Source: Syntrophomonas sp. (GTDB lineage: Bacteria > Bacillota > Syntrophomonadia > Syntrophomonadales > Syntrophomonadaceae). From it: DNA of 64,000 bases. Made by a program: the position numbers and the translations under genes. The stretch spans positions 1-64,000 of the forward strand of contig JAENZN010000009.1 in NCBI GenBank assembly GCA_016841245.1. The letters are read 5' to 3'. Shown here piece by piece: positions 35,298 through 43,401 of the stretch. The notes beneath the pieces were generated by a model. The model ran no database searches. It saw only the letters and a list, made by a program, of their open reading frames with translations, and was not told the DNA's origin. Each line of letters begins with the position of its first letter. The stretch's first letter is position 1.

Positions 35298-36531
35298 GCT
35301 CCACACCCCCCTGACTATTGTTGGCAGCTTTCTTTTGCTCTTCCATCATTTCCACCAGGGCTTGCACCCGGGTTTCAAACTGAGCCTGAGCAAAATTGCG
35401 TGGATCGGTTTGATCACCATCAAAACTAATGAAAGGAACGTTTGTGGCAGGAGCTATCTGCCGTTGTTGTTCGTACTGCAAAAAATCCATGATTTTACAA
35501 CTGCGGTTGAGATGATAAATAGTTCCGTCGCAGCGGAAATCCTTGATTACACCCGTCCTGTATTCCACCTGTTGTTCCAGGCAGCAATTGTTAACAATGG
35601 AACTGTAGGCCCTAGCCATGGCATCCAGGTCGCCTGGTTCATAAAGCAGCGCCCATGCGTCCGGATAAGTGGAACCAACCATATTGATGCCGTAGGACTT
35701 TAAAGTCTTAAAATTGTGTCCGAGGTAAGGCCAGCAGGCAATTCCTTCCCACATGATGCGATGCTTTTCCCCTTCTTTGAATGCTCCGCGACCCTGCCGA
35801 ATACTTTCTTCAAGTTCCTCGGACAGCAGTTTGAAGGTATCAATACAACCTTGTTTTCCACGCATGCAGACAATCAAAGCCATATAATTAAAAATATCAA
35901 ATCCATTTAAAGGTGAAGGAACTTGTTGGGCCAAGCTCATGGCATGTTTCCAGTAACGGCATGACTCCGCAGAAATTCTCATTACCTCGTAAAAACGTTC
36001 ATAATCAAAGTCTTTGCCGGTAATTTTCTCCAGCATGCCAATGGCTTCCGTAAACTGTGCCTTAATGTATTCGACTCTGGCCTGTGTTACCTGCCTTTCG
36101 TGATTAAAGGGTACGTCAATCATAATCATGGGGATACTGAGCTGGGCGGCAATATTTTCATACCACTTGATTAATGTATTGCAGATATTGTTGCAGCAGA
36201 TAATAAAATCTGGCAGCGGGATATTGTCAGCAACGCAATCCAGTGTTTTGATATAACCCAGGTTAATACGGGCATAGGAACATAAATCTACAGAATAACC
36301 CAGGCCTTCAGCAGTTTCCAGCAGTGGGATAGCTCCGCCTTTGGCCCCAATAGCCGCCGCGTGGTTTTCAGGATAAACTACGTGAATTCCCATCGTCTCA
36401 CAGAATTCATTAGGTGCAATCGAGGTTGACCAGGCTACCAGTTCACCTCGCTTTTTAGCTTCCAAGGCCTCGTCATAATGCTTTTGCAGCAACTGCCCTA
36501 AAAGCTGTTTGGAAGTGATTTTATCACTCAT
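35290..36531 (-). CDS. 2-hydroxyacyl-CoA dehydratase, larger subunit
   Basis: 413 aa from ATG 36531. Same superfamily: GIHVVYPENHAAAIGAKGGA near the start, IICCNNICNTLIKWYENIA with cluster cysteines, and GSTYPDAWALLYEPGD. It overlaps the next subunit by 8 nt, which supports a 1:1 heterodimer. A sigma-54 promoter (36586-36601) lies 55 nt upstream, so dehydratase subunits, CoA-transferase and perhaps the permease form one sigma-54-dependent unit. Confidence 0.9.
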   Translation of the reverse strand: MSDKITSKQLLGQLLQKHYDEALEAKKRGELVAWSTSIAPNEFCETMGIHVVYPENHAAAIGAKGGAIPLLETAEGLGYSVDLCSYARINLGYIKTLDCVADNIPLPDFIICCNNICNTLIKWYENIAAQLSIPMIMIDVPFNHERQVTQARVEYIKAQFTEAIGMLEKITGKDFDYERFYEVMRISAESCRYWKHAMSLAQQVPSPLNGFDIFNYMALIVCMRGKQGCIDTFKLLSEELEESIRQGRGAFKEGEKHRIMWEGIACWPYLGHNFKTLKSYGINMVGSTYPDAWALLYEPGDLDAMARAYSSIVNNCCLEQQVEYRTGVIKDFRCDGTIYHLNRSCKIMDFLQYEQQRQIAPATNVPFISFDGDQTDPRNFAQAQFETRVQALVEMMEEQKKAANNSQGGVEHV

Positions 36532-36585
36532 TTTGCACACCTCTTTCTAAAAAAATTCACCCGGGGAAGGTTTGCCTACTCTATG

Positions 36586-36601
36586 TGCAAACACCATGCC
36601 A
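36586..36601 (-). promoter_or_regulatory. Sigma-54 promoter of the dehydratase operon
   Basis: On the minus strand TGGCATG-GTG-TTTGCA: GG and GC are separated by the required 10 nt and only one -24 box base differs from consensus. Predicted start near 36575. Confidence 0.85.
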
Positions 36602-36788
36602 TTCTTGTAGATGAAGAATATAACCAGGAGCATTAGCCGTCGTAATGGGCTTTAGAAGAACATTAAGAACTTAGGTGACTCCACGCTTTTTACCTATAGA
36701 CAGGCGTAAATGCGAATGGTGATCATGGAATAGAGCCTCATTAATTTTTTAAGATTTACATACTTGTTCCCGAATTATCGCGGTCTGA

Positions 36789-36856
36789 TGCCTTACTTTT
36801 AATACAGTGAGATAACATCGGGCAGGTATGCCTCAGTTTTAGGATGAAATGCCTCA
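36789..36856. promoter_or_regulatory. Candidate enhancer sites for the dehydratase promoter
   Basis: Three repeats of TGCCT(C/T)A at 36789-36795, 36829-36835 and 36850-36856, spaced 40 and 21 bp (whole helical turns), lie 190-270 bp upstream of the -24/-12 site. Two share a longer TGCCTxAxTTTTA. A similar TGCCTCA is found upstream of the second sigma-54 promoter (39288-39294). Assignment to the PAS activator at 29792 is inference. Confidence 0.6.
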
Positions 36857-36972
36857 TGCCCGGGAAACTAGTCTGCAAGCATCACAGGTCAGAAATATTC
36901 AAAAGTCTTTTCTGTGGGGAAAAAATTCAGCCTTACCCGTGTATATAATAGAAAAAAATTATAATAGAACAA

Positions 36973-37015
36973 GGAGTCTGCGATCTTGTCCTGAATGAAC
37001 AAGAGGGCAGACTCC
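36973..37015 (-). terminator. Terminator after the transporter gene
   Basis: GGAGTCTGC (36973-36981) pairs with GCAGACTCC (37007-37015), with a nested CTTGT/ACAAG stem. On the minus strand a T-rich stretch follows. It separates the activator-transporter unit from the dehydratase promoter. Confidence 0.7.
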
Positions 37016-37061
37016 CGGGGTGAATTACATTTATACGGGGTTTTGGCACCTGCTGCCATTA

Positions 37062-38210
37062 TTAAGCGGTATATTCAATGTCGGTGTTGATATTATTCTT
37101 ACGGTTCTTAATCGGAGCCACGATCAGCAATGGTATAATGATCAGGAATATACCGATATAGCCCATCATTCCGTACCCTTTTACTACGATTGCGGTGAGG
37201 CCAAACAGGGAAATGGACATGGATAAAAGCATAAGTAATACGGACATCCCTATACGCCGGTTAATCAACTTCTCAAAAATACCTCTGCCACTGGTCCATA
37301 CCTTTTCGAATCTCATCACCGTTGCAAAAATTAAGGTTACACCGGTTGATATCAAGGCCAGGAAAAGAACCAGTGAATACAGTACTTTCAGCCAGGGATA
37401 GCCCAGTTGTTCACAAACGAAGTAGGTGGGAAGGGTTTCCTGAGCAGATGAGGGAAAGAAACCCAGCAGCATTATACAGACCAAAGCCAGCAGGGCCGCA
37501 TTGAGAATAAAGCCCAGGAGAGCCGTTTGGTTGATATCATTTTTAGTGTCCAGCGGTTCCGCTACCGATACAATAGGAGCTATTAGAAAGGACTGGAACC
37601 CGGCGTAGGTTAAACCCATTAACAATGCCTTGCCCATTCCCAATGGCAGCAGATGAGAAGCCATAATGCTGTGGAAATTTGCTGCCCCTGCCTTGATCCC
37701 CACATAAACCAGTATTAGTACCGAAAAAGTAATAGCGATTGCCATTACCGTGGAGGCATTCCTGACCAGGTCGGCTCCGAAGATAGTCAGCACCAGCAAT
37801 ACTAACCCAGTTAACAGAACTCCGAGAAGATAAGGAATATGCATAAGTTGCTGTAACAGCGCGGCTGCGCCGGCTATGGCAGCACCTACTGCCAGTAAGG
37901 CCATAATCATATAACAAATATCAAATAGATTAGCAAATATTTTGTCATAAGGGGCAAAAAGATGTTTCATAAAAGATTTATAGTCATAAGCACGGTGGTG
38001 CCGTGCTAAAAGTAAGCCTTCACGGAAGCAAACAGCCAGTATCAGCATAGAAATAACCGGAATCCATACCGAATGATAGCCAAAGCGAACATAGAAATTC
38101 ATAGCCTGGTTGCCGGTGGCAAAGCCGCCGCCGGCATGCGACCCAAACCATACCGCCGCTGTACCGACAATAGCAGCGCTGGAAGATTTGATAATAGTAC
38201 TTTTATTCAT
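37062..38210 (-). CDS. YkvI-type membrane transporter
   Basis: 382 aa from ATG 38210 behind GAGGAGGG. About ten to eleven membrane spans. The first has an unwound-helix glycine motif (AAVWFGSHAGGGFATGNQ), as in LeuT-fold sodium/amino-acid carriers, and the sequence resembles the YkvI family. It lies between the dehydratase activator and the dehydratase itself, so it is a candidate carrier for the substrate of this pathway. Confidence 0.75.
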   Translation of the reverse strand: MNKSTIIKSSSAAIVGTAAVWFGSHAGGGFATGNQAMNFYVRFGYHSVWIPVISMLILAVCFREGLLLARHHRAYDYKSFMKHLFAPYDKIFANLFDICYMIMALLAVGAAIAGAAALLQQLMHIPYLLGVLLTGLVLLVLTIFGADLVRNASTVMAIAITFSVLILVYVGIKAGAANFHSIMASHLLPLGMGKALLMGLTYAGFQSFLIAPIVSVAEPLDTKNDINQTALLGFILNAALLALVCIMLLGFFPSSAQETLPTYFVCEQLGYPWLKVLYSLVLFLALISTGVTLIFATVMRFEKVWTSGRGIFEKLINRRIGMSVLLMLLSMSISLFGLTAIVVKGYGMMGYIGIFLIIIPLLIVAPIKNRKNNINTDIEYTA

Positions 38211-38289
38211 AAGGTCCCTCCTCATTTCTTGCGTTTTACTCGTCTTTAACGATGTTTTAGCATAATGGACGGCAGGAGCAGGTAGTCCT

Positions 38290-39081
38290 TTATTCGTCCT
38301 GATGCATTACTTCTTCATAGGCAGTCAGGGCTGCACCAAGCGCCCCAGTAAGCTGTGGAAAAGGTACTGTCTTGATATTGCACTGTAGTTCGGCTTCAAG
38401 AGCAGCAACGATTCCCTGGTTTTGGGCAACACCCCCGGTAATCAACACCTCCGGCTGGATCCCTACTCGGGTTACCAGACCAGCTATCCTGCGGGCTATA
38501 GATTGATGAACACCGGCAGCGATGTTAGAGGTTTTGGTGCCGGAGGCCAGCCTGGAAATCACCTCGGATTCTGCAAAAACTGCGCAGGTGCTGCTAATAT
38601 CAACGATTTCTGTTGCATTAGCGGCTATTGAAGCCATATCTTCAACACCGGCTTCGAACACCCGGGCCATGACTTCTAAAAAACGTCCCGTGCCCGCAGC
38701 GCATTTATCATTCATAATGAAACGGATTACGGTTCCATTGTCCCCCAGTTTAATAACTTTAGAATCCTGGCCTCCGATATCTATAATGGTGCGGGATTGT
38801 GGGCATTGAGAAAACACCCCTCGAGCATGACAGGTTATTTCACTAACCTGTTTATCAGCACCGGGAAAATTAATCCGTCCGTAACCGGTAGCTACGACAT
38901 AGGCAAGTTCGCCACGGTTTAATCCTGCTGCATCCAGACATTGTTCGACAGCCCGTGTCGGGCCGCTGCTGCCTGTTCCCACCGACACCACCGCTTGGCC
39001 TGCCATTTCACGGGATGCATTCAGAATTACCGCTTTTGAAGAACTTGATCCAATGTCTACTCCCATAACATACAAATTCAA
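38290..39081 (-). CDS. 2-hydroxyacyl-CoA dehydratase activator (HgdC/BadF family)
   Basis: About 263 aa. ATP-dependent one-electron activator of the dehydratase, holding a 4Fe-4S cluster between two subunits. Shows the ASKHA ATPase start GVDIGSSSSKAVIL, the DIGGQDSK loop, and the cluster motif NDKCAAGTGRFLEVMA plus a second Cys in SSTCAVFAESEVIS. The start is TTG 39081 or ATG 39066. It is the first gene of its own sigma-54 transcription unit (promoter 39176-39190) and is co-directional with the dehydratase genes it serves. Confidence 0.92.
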   Translation of the reverse strand: MNLYVMGVDIGSSSSKAVILNASREMAGQAVVSVGTGSSGPTRAVEQCLDAAGLNRGELAYVVATGYGRINFPGADKQVSEITCHARGVFSQCPQSRTIIDIGGQDSKVIKLGDNGTVIRFIMNDKCAAGTGRFLEVMARVFEAGVEDMASIAANATEIVDISSTCAVFAESEVISRLASGTKTSNIAAGVHQSIARRIAGLVTRVGIQPEVLITGGVAQNQGIVAALEAELQCNIKTVPFPQLTGALGAALTAYEEVMHQDE

Positions 39082-39175
39082 ACACCCCCTCTACGTCATA
39101 ATTTGAAAAAAACCTGTTCCCCGAGCATTTTACCGCATGCGAATGTACGCACCCGCATGTCTAGCATAATTTGTA

Positions 39176-39190
39176 TGCAAGATCCGTACC
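39176..39190 (-). promoter_or_regulatory. Sigma-54 promoter of the activator gene
   Basis: On the minus strand GGTACG-GATC-TTGCA: GG and GC lie 10 nt apart, and seven of the eight core positions match. Start expected near 39165. TGCCTCA (39288-39294) and AGGCATCA (39243-39250) upstream match the motif seen before the dehydratase operon. Confidence 0.72.
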
Positions 39191-39504
39191 GTACTTGGGA
39201 AAGTGGATCTGAAAGGCTTGTAATGATTGATTCCAAGGCTTTCAGGCATCAAAGTCTAACCATGGCTTTTTTATCAGCAGGCAGGATTGCCTCACCTAAT
39301 AGTGTCTTTAGAATAAGGGTAATATTCCTTTTTTTATTAAAAAAGTTTCTTGAATGTAAAAACTTGACCTGGAATGGCTGACTGTAACTTCAAAATCAGC
39401 AAGCTTTATCCAAAATTCCTAAAAATATATACACAACTACATGTTTAATATTTAATAGATAAGCATAAACCTCCCTTTGTAGATACAGACAGAAAAGTCT
39501 GCGA

Positions 39505-39637
39505 AAACCGAGGGGACGGTTCTCACGGTTGAGTGATTTCCTGATTGTTGTGTCGATTAACAGGAATCAGCAGAGGTATTATTATTAAGGCATGATCCAC
39601 AACCAGTGGCTAACCGCAAGAACCGTCCCCTCGGTTT
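39505..39637. repeat. Dispersed hairpin element E4, 133 bp
   Basis: Second copy of E3 (29569-29701), differing at two of 133 positions. Arms 39505-39530 and 39612-39637. Located in non-coding DNA between the two divergent units. Near identity means recent spread or conversion. Confidence 0.88.
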
Positions 39638-40026
39638 CCTGCTGACCATAATCATTCATAAACTGTATTTACGCCTCCTAAGTCGGTATACAAAGTGAAG
39701 CTTAAATTTCCCTTAAAATTTATCTTCATTTTTTTCTAAGCTAGAATATCCAAAACCGTGGTAATAAGCTTAATAAACGATTAAATTAACGAGACGGTCA
39801 TAGAGGTTAGATTGCCAGGTAATATTTAAGACTTGCAAGTGGGAGAGGGGAGTAACATCGTAAAATAATATTGGAAAAGCAGGTATGTATGGTAAAATAT
39901 AACTATATTGCAATTATAATATATTATATCTTTTTATTTACAACGACAGGTAGACTTTACGATAATATTATCTAATTGTATTGGTCCTTTAATTTCTATG
40001 AAGCCGACTGGTGTACAAATATAATA

Positions 40027-40054
40027 TGCAAGGCAAGAACCGTCCCCCCTTGCA
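40027..40054. repeat. Short hairpin E5 with element core in the agrC leader
   Basis: TGCAAGG and CCTTGCA enclose CAAGAACCGTCCCC, the right-arm core of E1-E4. It lies 20 nt before the probable agrC start, inside the transcript, and might be a half element or a solo arm. Confidence 0.5.
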
Positions 40055-40073
40055 TCCAGGGAGGCAATTGACT

Positions 40074-41426
40074 TTGGATAATATAACTTTTTATCTGATG
40101 TTATTACAATCATTTACAGAGACTCTAATTCTAATATACCTGGGTCTTGTTCTAATAGATTCCAAGCCTCCTTTTAAAAAAGTACTGTTAATAGCTCTTT
40201 TCAGCGCTCTTTTAAGCCTTTTCCTGCGCTCTTCACCTCTGCCCCTGGGGGCAAATGTGTTTATCCAAATTCCTGTTATAGCAGCCTTGTTAGCATATAC
40301 GTGCAAACTATCAATATTTACGATTTTAACTTGTATAGTCCTGGGATTCTTAGGCGTTAGTACCGCTGAAATCCTCTTCAATGCTGCAGTCTCATTATTT
40401 ACCGAAATCTCTCCCACGCAAGCCCAAAATGTATTATTATGGCGTATACTATATCCTCTCCCGGAGTTTGTTTTTCTAAGTGGATTGATATTGTGGCTGA
40501 GATATAAGCAGTTAGACCTGCTTGGTTTAATAAAACCCATATATAATAACAGTGCACAGCGCTTAAGAGATCACAGCAAATTCGTTATGCTCTTGAGTAT
40601 GACGGTTATGCTGGTAGTATTAGCCTTTTACTGCCAGTTCTACCTGGAAGGTTCTACCCCGCCTTATTCAAGCAAGTCTATCGTATTTGTCCTGTTTGCA
40701 ACCTTAGTCATAGCCGTGGTATTGTCACTGACCTTAACCTGGAAAATGCTATATATAAGGAATCAGATAACTCTGGCGGAAATGCAAAATGATAATATTA
40801 ACAATCTAAATAGTATGATGCACATCATTAAAGCCCAGCGCCACGATTTCATTAATCACCTGCAGGTTATTTACGGGCTGTTAAAGTTAGGAGAGAACCA
40901 GCAGATCGAATCATACATAAGCGGGATGTATAAAGACGTCCAGCTTACCAGCGATATCCTGCAGCTAGCCATTCCCGAATTAGGTGCCTTTCTATTAATG
41001 CAAACCAGTATAGCTGCGGCCAGCGATATATCTCTGGAGATTGAGCAGGAAACAGATCTGGCAGGGCTTACCGTACCATCCCTTGAGCTTATAGCAGTAG
41101 TAGGAAACCTGCTTAAGAATGCTATAGAGGCTGTAGAGGATTTAGCCCCGGAGAAAAGGAAGGTTAGGCTCAAAATATTTGAACGATCGAAATATTATAT
41201 TATTCAAACCCAAAACTTCGGATGGATCCCCCATGAACTTAAAAACAAGATCTTTGAATCCGGCTTCTCAACTAAAAGTGGCCCTTTTGAGCGGGGGATA
41301 GGTCTAGCTTCAGTAAAATTTCAGGTAGAGAAATGCCGGGGAATTGTATTACTCAGCAGTCACCCGGAATATGGAACCCGTTTTACAATATGTTATCCCA
41401 AAGAAAAAGGGAGGAAGATAGCTTGA
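40074..41426 (+). CDS. agrC: AgrC-type sensor histidine kinase
   Basis: About 450 aa from TTG 40074. GGGAGG at 40059-40064 fits this start. A GTG at 40011 in frame would place hairpin E5 inside the coding part. Six to seven membrane spans fill the first ~225 residues. Then come a coiled linker and an H-box of the peptide-quorum class (IKAQRHDFINHLQVIYGL), N-box GNLLKNAIEA, and G-box RGIGLASVKF. It should sense the cyclic peptide from agrD and phosphorylate the AgrA-type regulator. Its stop overlaps the agrB start (TTGA). Confidence 0.88.
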   Translation: MDNITFYLMLLQSFTETLILIYLGLVLIDSKPPFKKVLLIALFSALLSLFLRSSPLPLGANVFIQIPVIAALLAYTCKLSIFTILTCIVLGFLGVSTAEILFNAAVSLFTEISPTQAQNVLLWRILYPLPEFVFLSGLILWLRYKQLDLLGLIKPIYNNSAQRLRDHSKFVMLLSMTVMLVVLAFYCQFYLEGSTPPYSSKSIVFVLFATLVIAVVLSLTLTWKMLYIRNQITLAEMQNDNINNLNSMMHIIKAQRHDFINHLQVIYGLLKLGENQQIESYISGMYKDVQLTSDILQLAIPELGAFLLMQTSIAAASDISLEIEQETDLAGLTVPSLELIAVVGNLLKNAIEAVEDLAPEKRKVRLKIFERSKYYIIQTQNFGWIPHELKNKIFESGFSTKSGPFERGIGLASVKFQVEKCRGIVLLSSHPEYGTRFTICYPKEKGRKIA

Positions 41427-42058
41427 GTATTCATGAAGTATCAGTTAGATGCGCAGCTTACCTGGCAGGAGAAATCGGAAGTGATTCTCGCCAGGAGACT
41501 CGTATGGCCTACGGGCTGGAAATACTGCTGGGCGAAATCGTAAAGATGACCTGCCTGGTATTATTGTCCTGGTATTTTGGTATCTTGCTGGAAGTGCTGA
41601 GTATCACCATCACTGCTGGAGTTCTGCGTCTGGCATCCGGAGGAGAACACTGCAGCGGGTATTATCGCTGCCTTATCGGGGGTACTGTATGCTTCCTGCT
41701 GCTGGGCTGGGGAACTCATTACTTAAACGTCCTTTTTACTCCACCCCATGCTTACACAGGTATAGTATTAAGTTTGCTCCTTTCCTGGGGCATACTATGG
41801 AAATATGCACCTGGTGAAACCGAAAATAAACCGATAAACAGTGCAGAAGAAAGAGTGAAATTCCGTAAGATTTCATTATTCATTATACTTATCTATGGCC
41901 TGGCAATGATAATCTTTACCAACTACATAAAATTCCAGCCGCTGGTTCTGCCAATAATGGTTGGAATGATCGAACAGTCTTTTACCGTTAGCCCCTGGGG
42001 TTACCGCTTTATTCATTTTGTAGACCGGGCTTTAATTTTTGAAAAAGCGGAGCTGTAG
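41423..42058 (+). CDS. agrB: AgrB-type peptide-processing membrane protease
   Basis: 211 aa from TTG 41423 behind GGGAGG, overlapping the agrC stop. The family catalytic pattern is exact: RLASGGEHCSGYYRC, with His and Cys seven residues apart as in staphylococcal AgrB. About five hydrophobic segments. In known systems AgrB cuts the AgrD C-terminus and forms the thiolactone ring. The substrate is expected to be the agrD product at 43010. Confidence 0.92.
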   Translation: MSIHEVSVRCAAYLAGEIGSDSRQETRMAYGLEILLGEIVKMTCLVLLSWYFGILLEVLSITITAGVLRLASGGEHCSGYYRCLIGGTVCFLLLGWGTHYLNVLFTPPHAYTGIVLSLLLSWGILWKYAPGETENKPINSAEERVKFRKISLFIILIYGLAMIIFTNYIKFQPLVLPIMVGMIEQSFTVSPWGYRFIHFVDRALIFEKAEL

Positions 42059-42064
42059 AAGAAT

Positions 42065-42793
42065 ATGACTTTGCAAGTTCTTATTGTTGACGACGAGCCG
42101 GCTGCCGGCATATATCTTAAATCTATTATTGAGCAAGTACCAGGAACAGATGTTATAGCTGCAGTTTCCAGTGCGCGGGAAGCTCTGGAGAAGACATCTG
42201 TGTACTCGCCGCACGTAGTCTTCCTGGATGTTGACATGCCTGAAATGAATGGTATCGAACTCGCCCAGGCTTTGGTGGAAATGCAAAACGATATGCTGCT
42301 GGTATTTGCAACCGCTTATCCGGATTATGCTTTAAAGGCATTTGAGCTGTATGCCTTTGACTATATTCTTAAACCTTTTAATGAAAAAAGGATTAAGAAA
42401 ACCGTAAAAAAACTAATCAGGAGAATACAAACCCAGGTACAAGAAACAGACAGGTCAGGATATAGCAGCTCTATTCCAATAGACACTCCGGCAGGAAAAA
42501 TCTTCTTAAACCCGGCCGAAATATTTTATATAGAAAGTAATAAATCAAAAATCACCATTAAAACCAAAAGCGATGACTATATTACTAAAGGCAATCTCCG
42601 TTTCTTAGAAAAAGCACTTGCCCCTTATGGATTTTTCCGCACTCATCGCAGCTACCTGGTTAATCTCCGGTATATTAGAGAAATCACCCCCTTAAACTAT
42701 ACTTATGAAATAGTCATGTTATCTGAAGACAAGGTTTTGTTAAGCCGTCATCAGGAGAAGCACCTTAGAGATAAGCTAAAACAAATAAGATAA
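42065..42793 (+). CDS. agrA: LytTR-family response regulator (AgrA type)
   Basis: 242 aa. Receiver domain (about residues 1-125; acidic VDDEP, phosphoacceptor Asp in FLDVDMPEMNG, Lys in ILKPFNEKR) and LytTR DNA-binding domain (about 140-240; PAEIFYIESNKSKITIKTK, FFRTHRSYLVNLRYIREI). It lies 6 nt after agrB. LytTR regulators bind direct repeats about two helical turns apart, and such repeats lie before agrD (42895-42954), so direct control is inferred. Confidence 0.92.
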   Translation: MTLQVLIVDDEPAAGIYLKSIIEQVPGTDVIAAVSSAREALEKTSVYSPHVVFLDVDMPEMNGIELAQALVEMQNDMLLVFATAYPDYALKAFELYAFDYILKPFNEKRIKKTVKKLIRRIQTQVQETDRSGYSSSIPIDTPAGKIFLNPAEIFYIESNKSKITIKTKSDDYITKGNLRFLEKALAPYGFFRTHRSYLVNLRYIREITPLNYTYEIVMLSEDKVLLSRHQEKHLRDKLKQIR

Positions 42794-42894
42794 ACATTTC
42801 TGTCCCTGCGCCTCCTTAGTCAAAATTCCATCGCACGACATATACAGGCATATTTCTCAGATAATATCATCCTATTGTAAATTATTAGCCTAAA

Positions 42895-42973
42895 ATATTT
42901 GCCATTCACCTTCGTATATTTGCCATTCAGCTCCGAAGCATTGAATTCCATTCAAATATAGTTGTAATATAAT
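42895..42973 (+). promoter_or_regulatory. Candidate LytTR operator and agrD promoter
   Basis: ATATTTGCCATTCA occurs twice (42895-42908 and 42916-42929), 21 bp apart. A third CCATTCA is at 42948-42954. A good -10 TATAAT (42968-42973) follows without a clear -35, as expected for an activated promoter. Confidence 0.7.
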
Positions 42974-43009
42974 GTAACTGCATGGGATATATGGAAGGAG
43001 GTGGTGGTG

Positions 43010-43132
43010 ATGTTTAAATTCCCAAAAATGCGTGTTATACAATTGGCGTCCATGTTTCTTTTATTCATAGCCAGTGCTGGAGTAAAACCTGCATGTTTAT
43101 TCCACTGGTACCAACCTAAGCTGCCGGAGTAG
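43010..43132 (+). CDS. agrD: AgrD-type cyclic lactone autoinducer precursor
   Basis: A 40-aa peptide from ATG 43010 behind AAGGAGG. An amphipathic N-terminal helix (FKFPKMRVIQLASMFLLFIA) leads to AGVKPACLFHWYQPKLPE. That matches the cyclic-lactone family order: Ala/Gly linker, a single Cys, a bulky aromatic core, then the acidic/proline recognition tail (YQPKLPE). The ring would form between Cys29 and a residue four or five positions later, probably CLFHW or CLFHWY; the exact cut is unknown. It has its own promoter, separate from agrCBA. Confidence 0.85.
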   Translation: MFKFPKMRVIQLASMFLLFIASAGVKPACLFHWYQPKLPE

Positions 43133-43233
43133 AACAGTGGCTAATTCAGGTGTTAATAATTAAATACATGTAATAATTTATGGCAATATTTTAGCAGAAC
43201 AGTACATCTCGGATCTGATACCCATGTAAACCA

Positions 43234-43286
43234 TCTAAAGCAAACTCTTCATCAGTACTCCTCCTATGAAGACAATTTGCTTTAGA
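43234..43286 (+). terminator. Strong hairpin after agrD
   Basis: TCTAAAGCAAA (43234-43244) and TTTGCTTTAGA (43276-43286) form an 11-bp stem with an inner CTTCAT/ATGAAG stem. Possible terminator or stable 3' end of the agrD transcript. Confidence 0.6.
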
Positions 43287-43287
43287 G

Positions 43288-43335
43288 TAGAATGTTTCTC
43301 ACCTGTTTGATCTATGATGGGTGAGAAACATTCTA
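43288..43335. terminator. Second hairpin between agrD and ABC-F gene
   Basis: A perfect 16-bp stem (TAGAATGTTTCTCACC 43288-43303, complement 43320-43335) lies between the convergent agrD and ABC-F genes. The minus-strand ABC-F transcript would end here. Confidence 0.7.
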
Positions 43336-43401
43336 TCTTCCTACTATTTATAAACTTATTATTTGACCTGGGCAAGGGCTCACGAGAGGTAACCCTGTCT
43401 C

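Larger units (their letters stand above)
39191..40073. other. Long intergenic region with candidate enhancer sites and element E4
   Basis: Contains the upstream motifs of the sigma-54 promoter (39243-39294), hairpin element E4 (39505-39637), and an AT-rich agr promoter region with TATAAT-like runs (39916-39935). A short hairpin of the E family lies at 40027-40054. No gene is seen. Confidence 0.6.
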
